From positions 1 to 6,625 of the forward strand of contig JBAQRB010000312.1 of assembly GCA_049295655.1 (NCBI GenBank): 6,625 nt of DNA, read 5' to 3'. This DNA is from CAJBIL01 sp049295655 (lineage in GTDB: Bacteria; Pseudomonadota; Gammaproteobacteria; Burkholderiales; Rhodocyclaceae). Positions 6,528-6,625 of the stretch are shown here, in pieces. A program made the translations under genes and the position numbers. Below the pieces are notes generated by a model. The model saw only the letters and a program-made list of their open reading frames with translations. It was not told the origin of the DNA and searched no databases. Position 1 is the stretch's first letter, and each line of letters begins with the position of its first letter.

Positions 6528-6596
6528 GTACAACGTGGAGGTCAGGGATGCTGCGCAGTTTTATCGCACAGCGTCCCATGCACCACATAGTTAGGG
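6528..6596 (-). other. attC recombination site 2 (69 bp)
   Basis: On the minus strand it begins with an R''-like CCCTAAC (6596-6590) and ends with R' GTTGTAC (6534-6528), one base off GTTRRRY. The core GGGACGCTGTGCG...GCGCAGCATCCC forms an imperfect stem around ATAAAACT and closely matches the core of site 1 (GGGACGCTGCGCG...CGCGCAGC). The equal length and shared core make the assignment secure despite the non-matching R boxes, which is normal because R' comes from the neighbouring cassette. Crossover is between G6534 and T6533. The ATG of the HEPN-like gene follows 7 nt after R'. Confidence 0.85.
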
Positions 6597-6602
6597 AGCC
6601 AT

Positions 6603-6625
6603 TCATTCCACTCCCTTTCCGTAAT
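6603..6625 (-). CDS. 3' tail of the preceding cassette gene (partial)
   Basis: Only the last codons are in the window: ...YGKGVE then TGA at 6605-6603. The stop is 6 nt before the R'' box of attC site 2, matching the 7-nt spacing in the next cassette, which is why this frame is preferred. A second open frame on the same strand runs into the attC itself (WNEWLPNYVVHGTLCDKTAQHP, stop at 6544-6542) and could be the real end instead. Nothing can be said about function. Confidence 0.35.

Larger units (their letters stand above)
5170..6625 (-). mobile_element. Distal part of an integron gene-cassette array
   Basis: Three minus-strand genes are arranged one per cassette, separated by two attC-type sites of equal length and similar core sequence. 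Gaps from stop codon to attC (4-7 nt) and from cassette boundary to start codon are very short, as is characteristic of cassettes. The region is clearly AT-richer than the flanking signalling genes. The complete middle cassette spans 5630-6533 (904 bp) using the G/TT crossover points. The acetyltransferase cassette starts at 5629. Its own 3' attC is degenerate or lost: only an R''-like GCCCACC (5170-5176, minus) is visible. No integrase or attI is in the window; polarity places them beyond the right edge. Similar attC sites suggest a chromosomal (sedentary) integron rather than a class 1 mobile integron. Confidence 0.8.

Overview
The window looks like a proteobacterial chromosome, probably a high-GC beta- or gammaproteobacterium. 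A Rhodocyclales-like lineage would fit the signalling-protein architecture, but that is only an inference. Two parts differ in composition. Positions 1 to about 5100 are GC-rich chromosomal sequence with two large signal-transduction genes (about 72% GC in 4501-4560). Positions about 5170-6625 are AT-richer (about 42% GC in 6001-6060) and carry integron gene cassettes.

Left part: 1-2877 on the minus strand is one uninterrupted frame of 959 codons that runs off the left edge. It encodes a membrane-bound hybrid-type sensor histidine kinase: periplasmic Cache-like sensor, three PAS domains, HisKA and HATPase_c. The C-terminus is outside the window. About 510 bp of non-coding DNA separates it from a divergent plus-strand gene, 3390-4979, for a complete 529-residue methyl-accepting chemotaxis protein (4-helix-bundle-type sensor, HAMP, MCP signalling domain). 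The shared upstream region holds an unusual 125-bp symmetric palindromic structure (3114-3238) with a perfect 14-bp inverted repeat at its core and a small hairpin placed 54 nt from the centre on each side.

Right part: downstream of the chemotaxis gene, on the minus strand, lies what appears to be the distal end of an integron cassette array. Two attC-type sites of identical length (69 bp) and closely similar cores (5624-5692 and 6528-6596) delimit a complete 904-bp cassette. It encodes a 273-residue protein with an N-terminal helical domain bearing a HEPN-like R-x4-H motif and a C-terminal double zinc ribbon. The next cassette encodes a small GNAT acetyltransferase, preceded by a 15-codon leader ORF that overlaps its start by ATGA. 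A third cassette enters from the right edge as the 3' tail of an unidentified gene. No integrase or attI is in the window; by array polarity they would lie beyond the right edge.

The two signalling genes plausibly belong to environmental sensing and chemotaxis by the host. The cassettes look like independently acquired accessory genes, and the HEPN/zinc-ribbon cassette is the best candidate for an undescribed function (possibly an RNase, toxin or defence-type protein).
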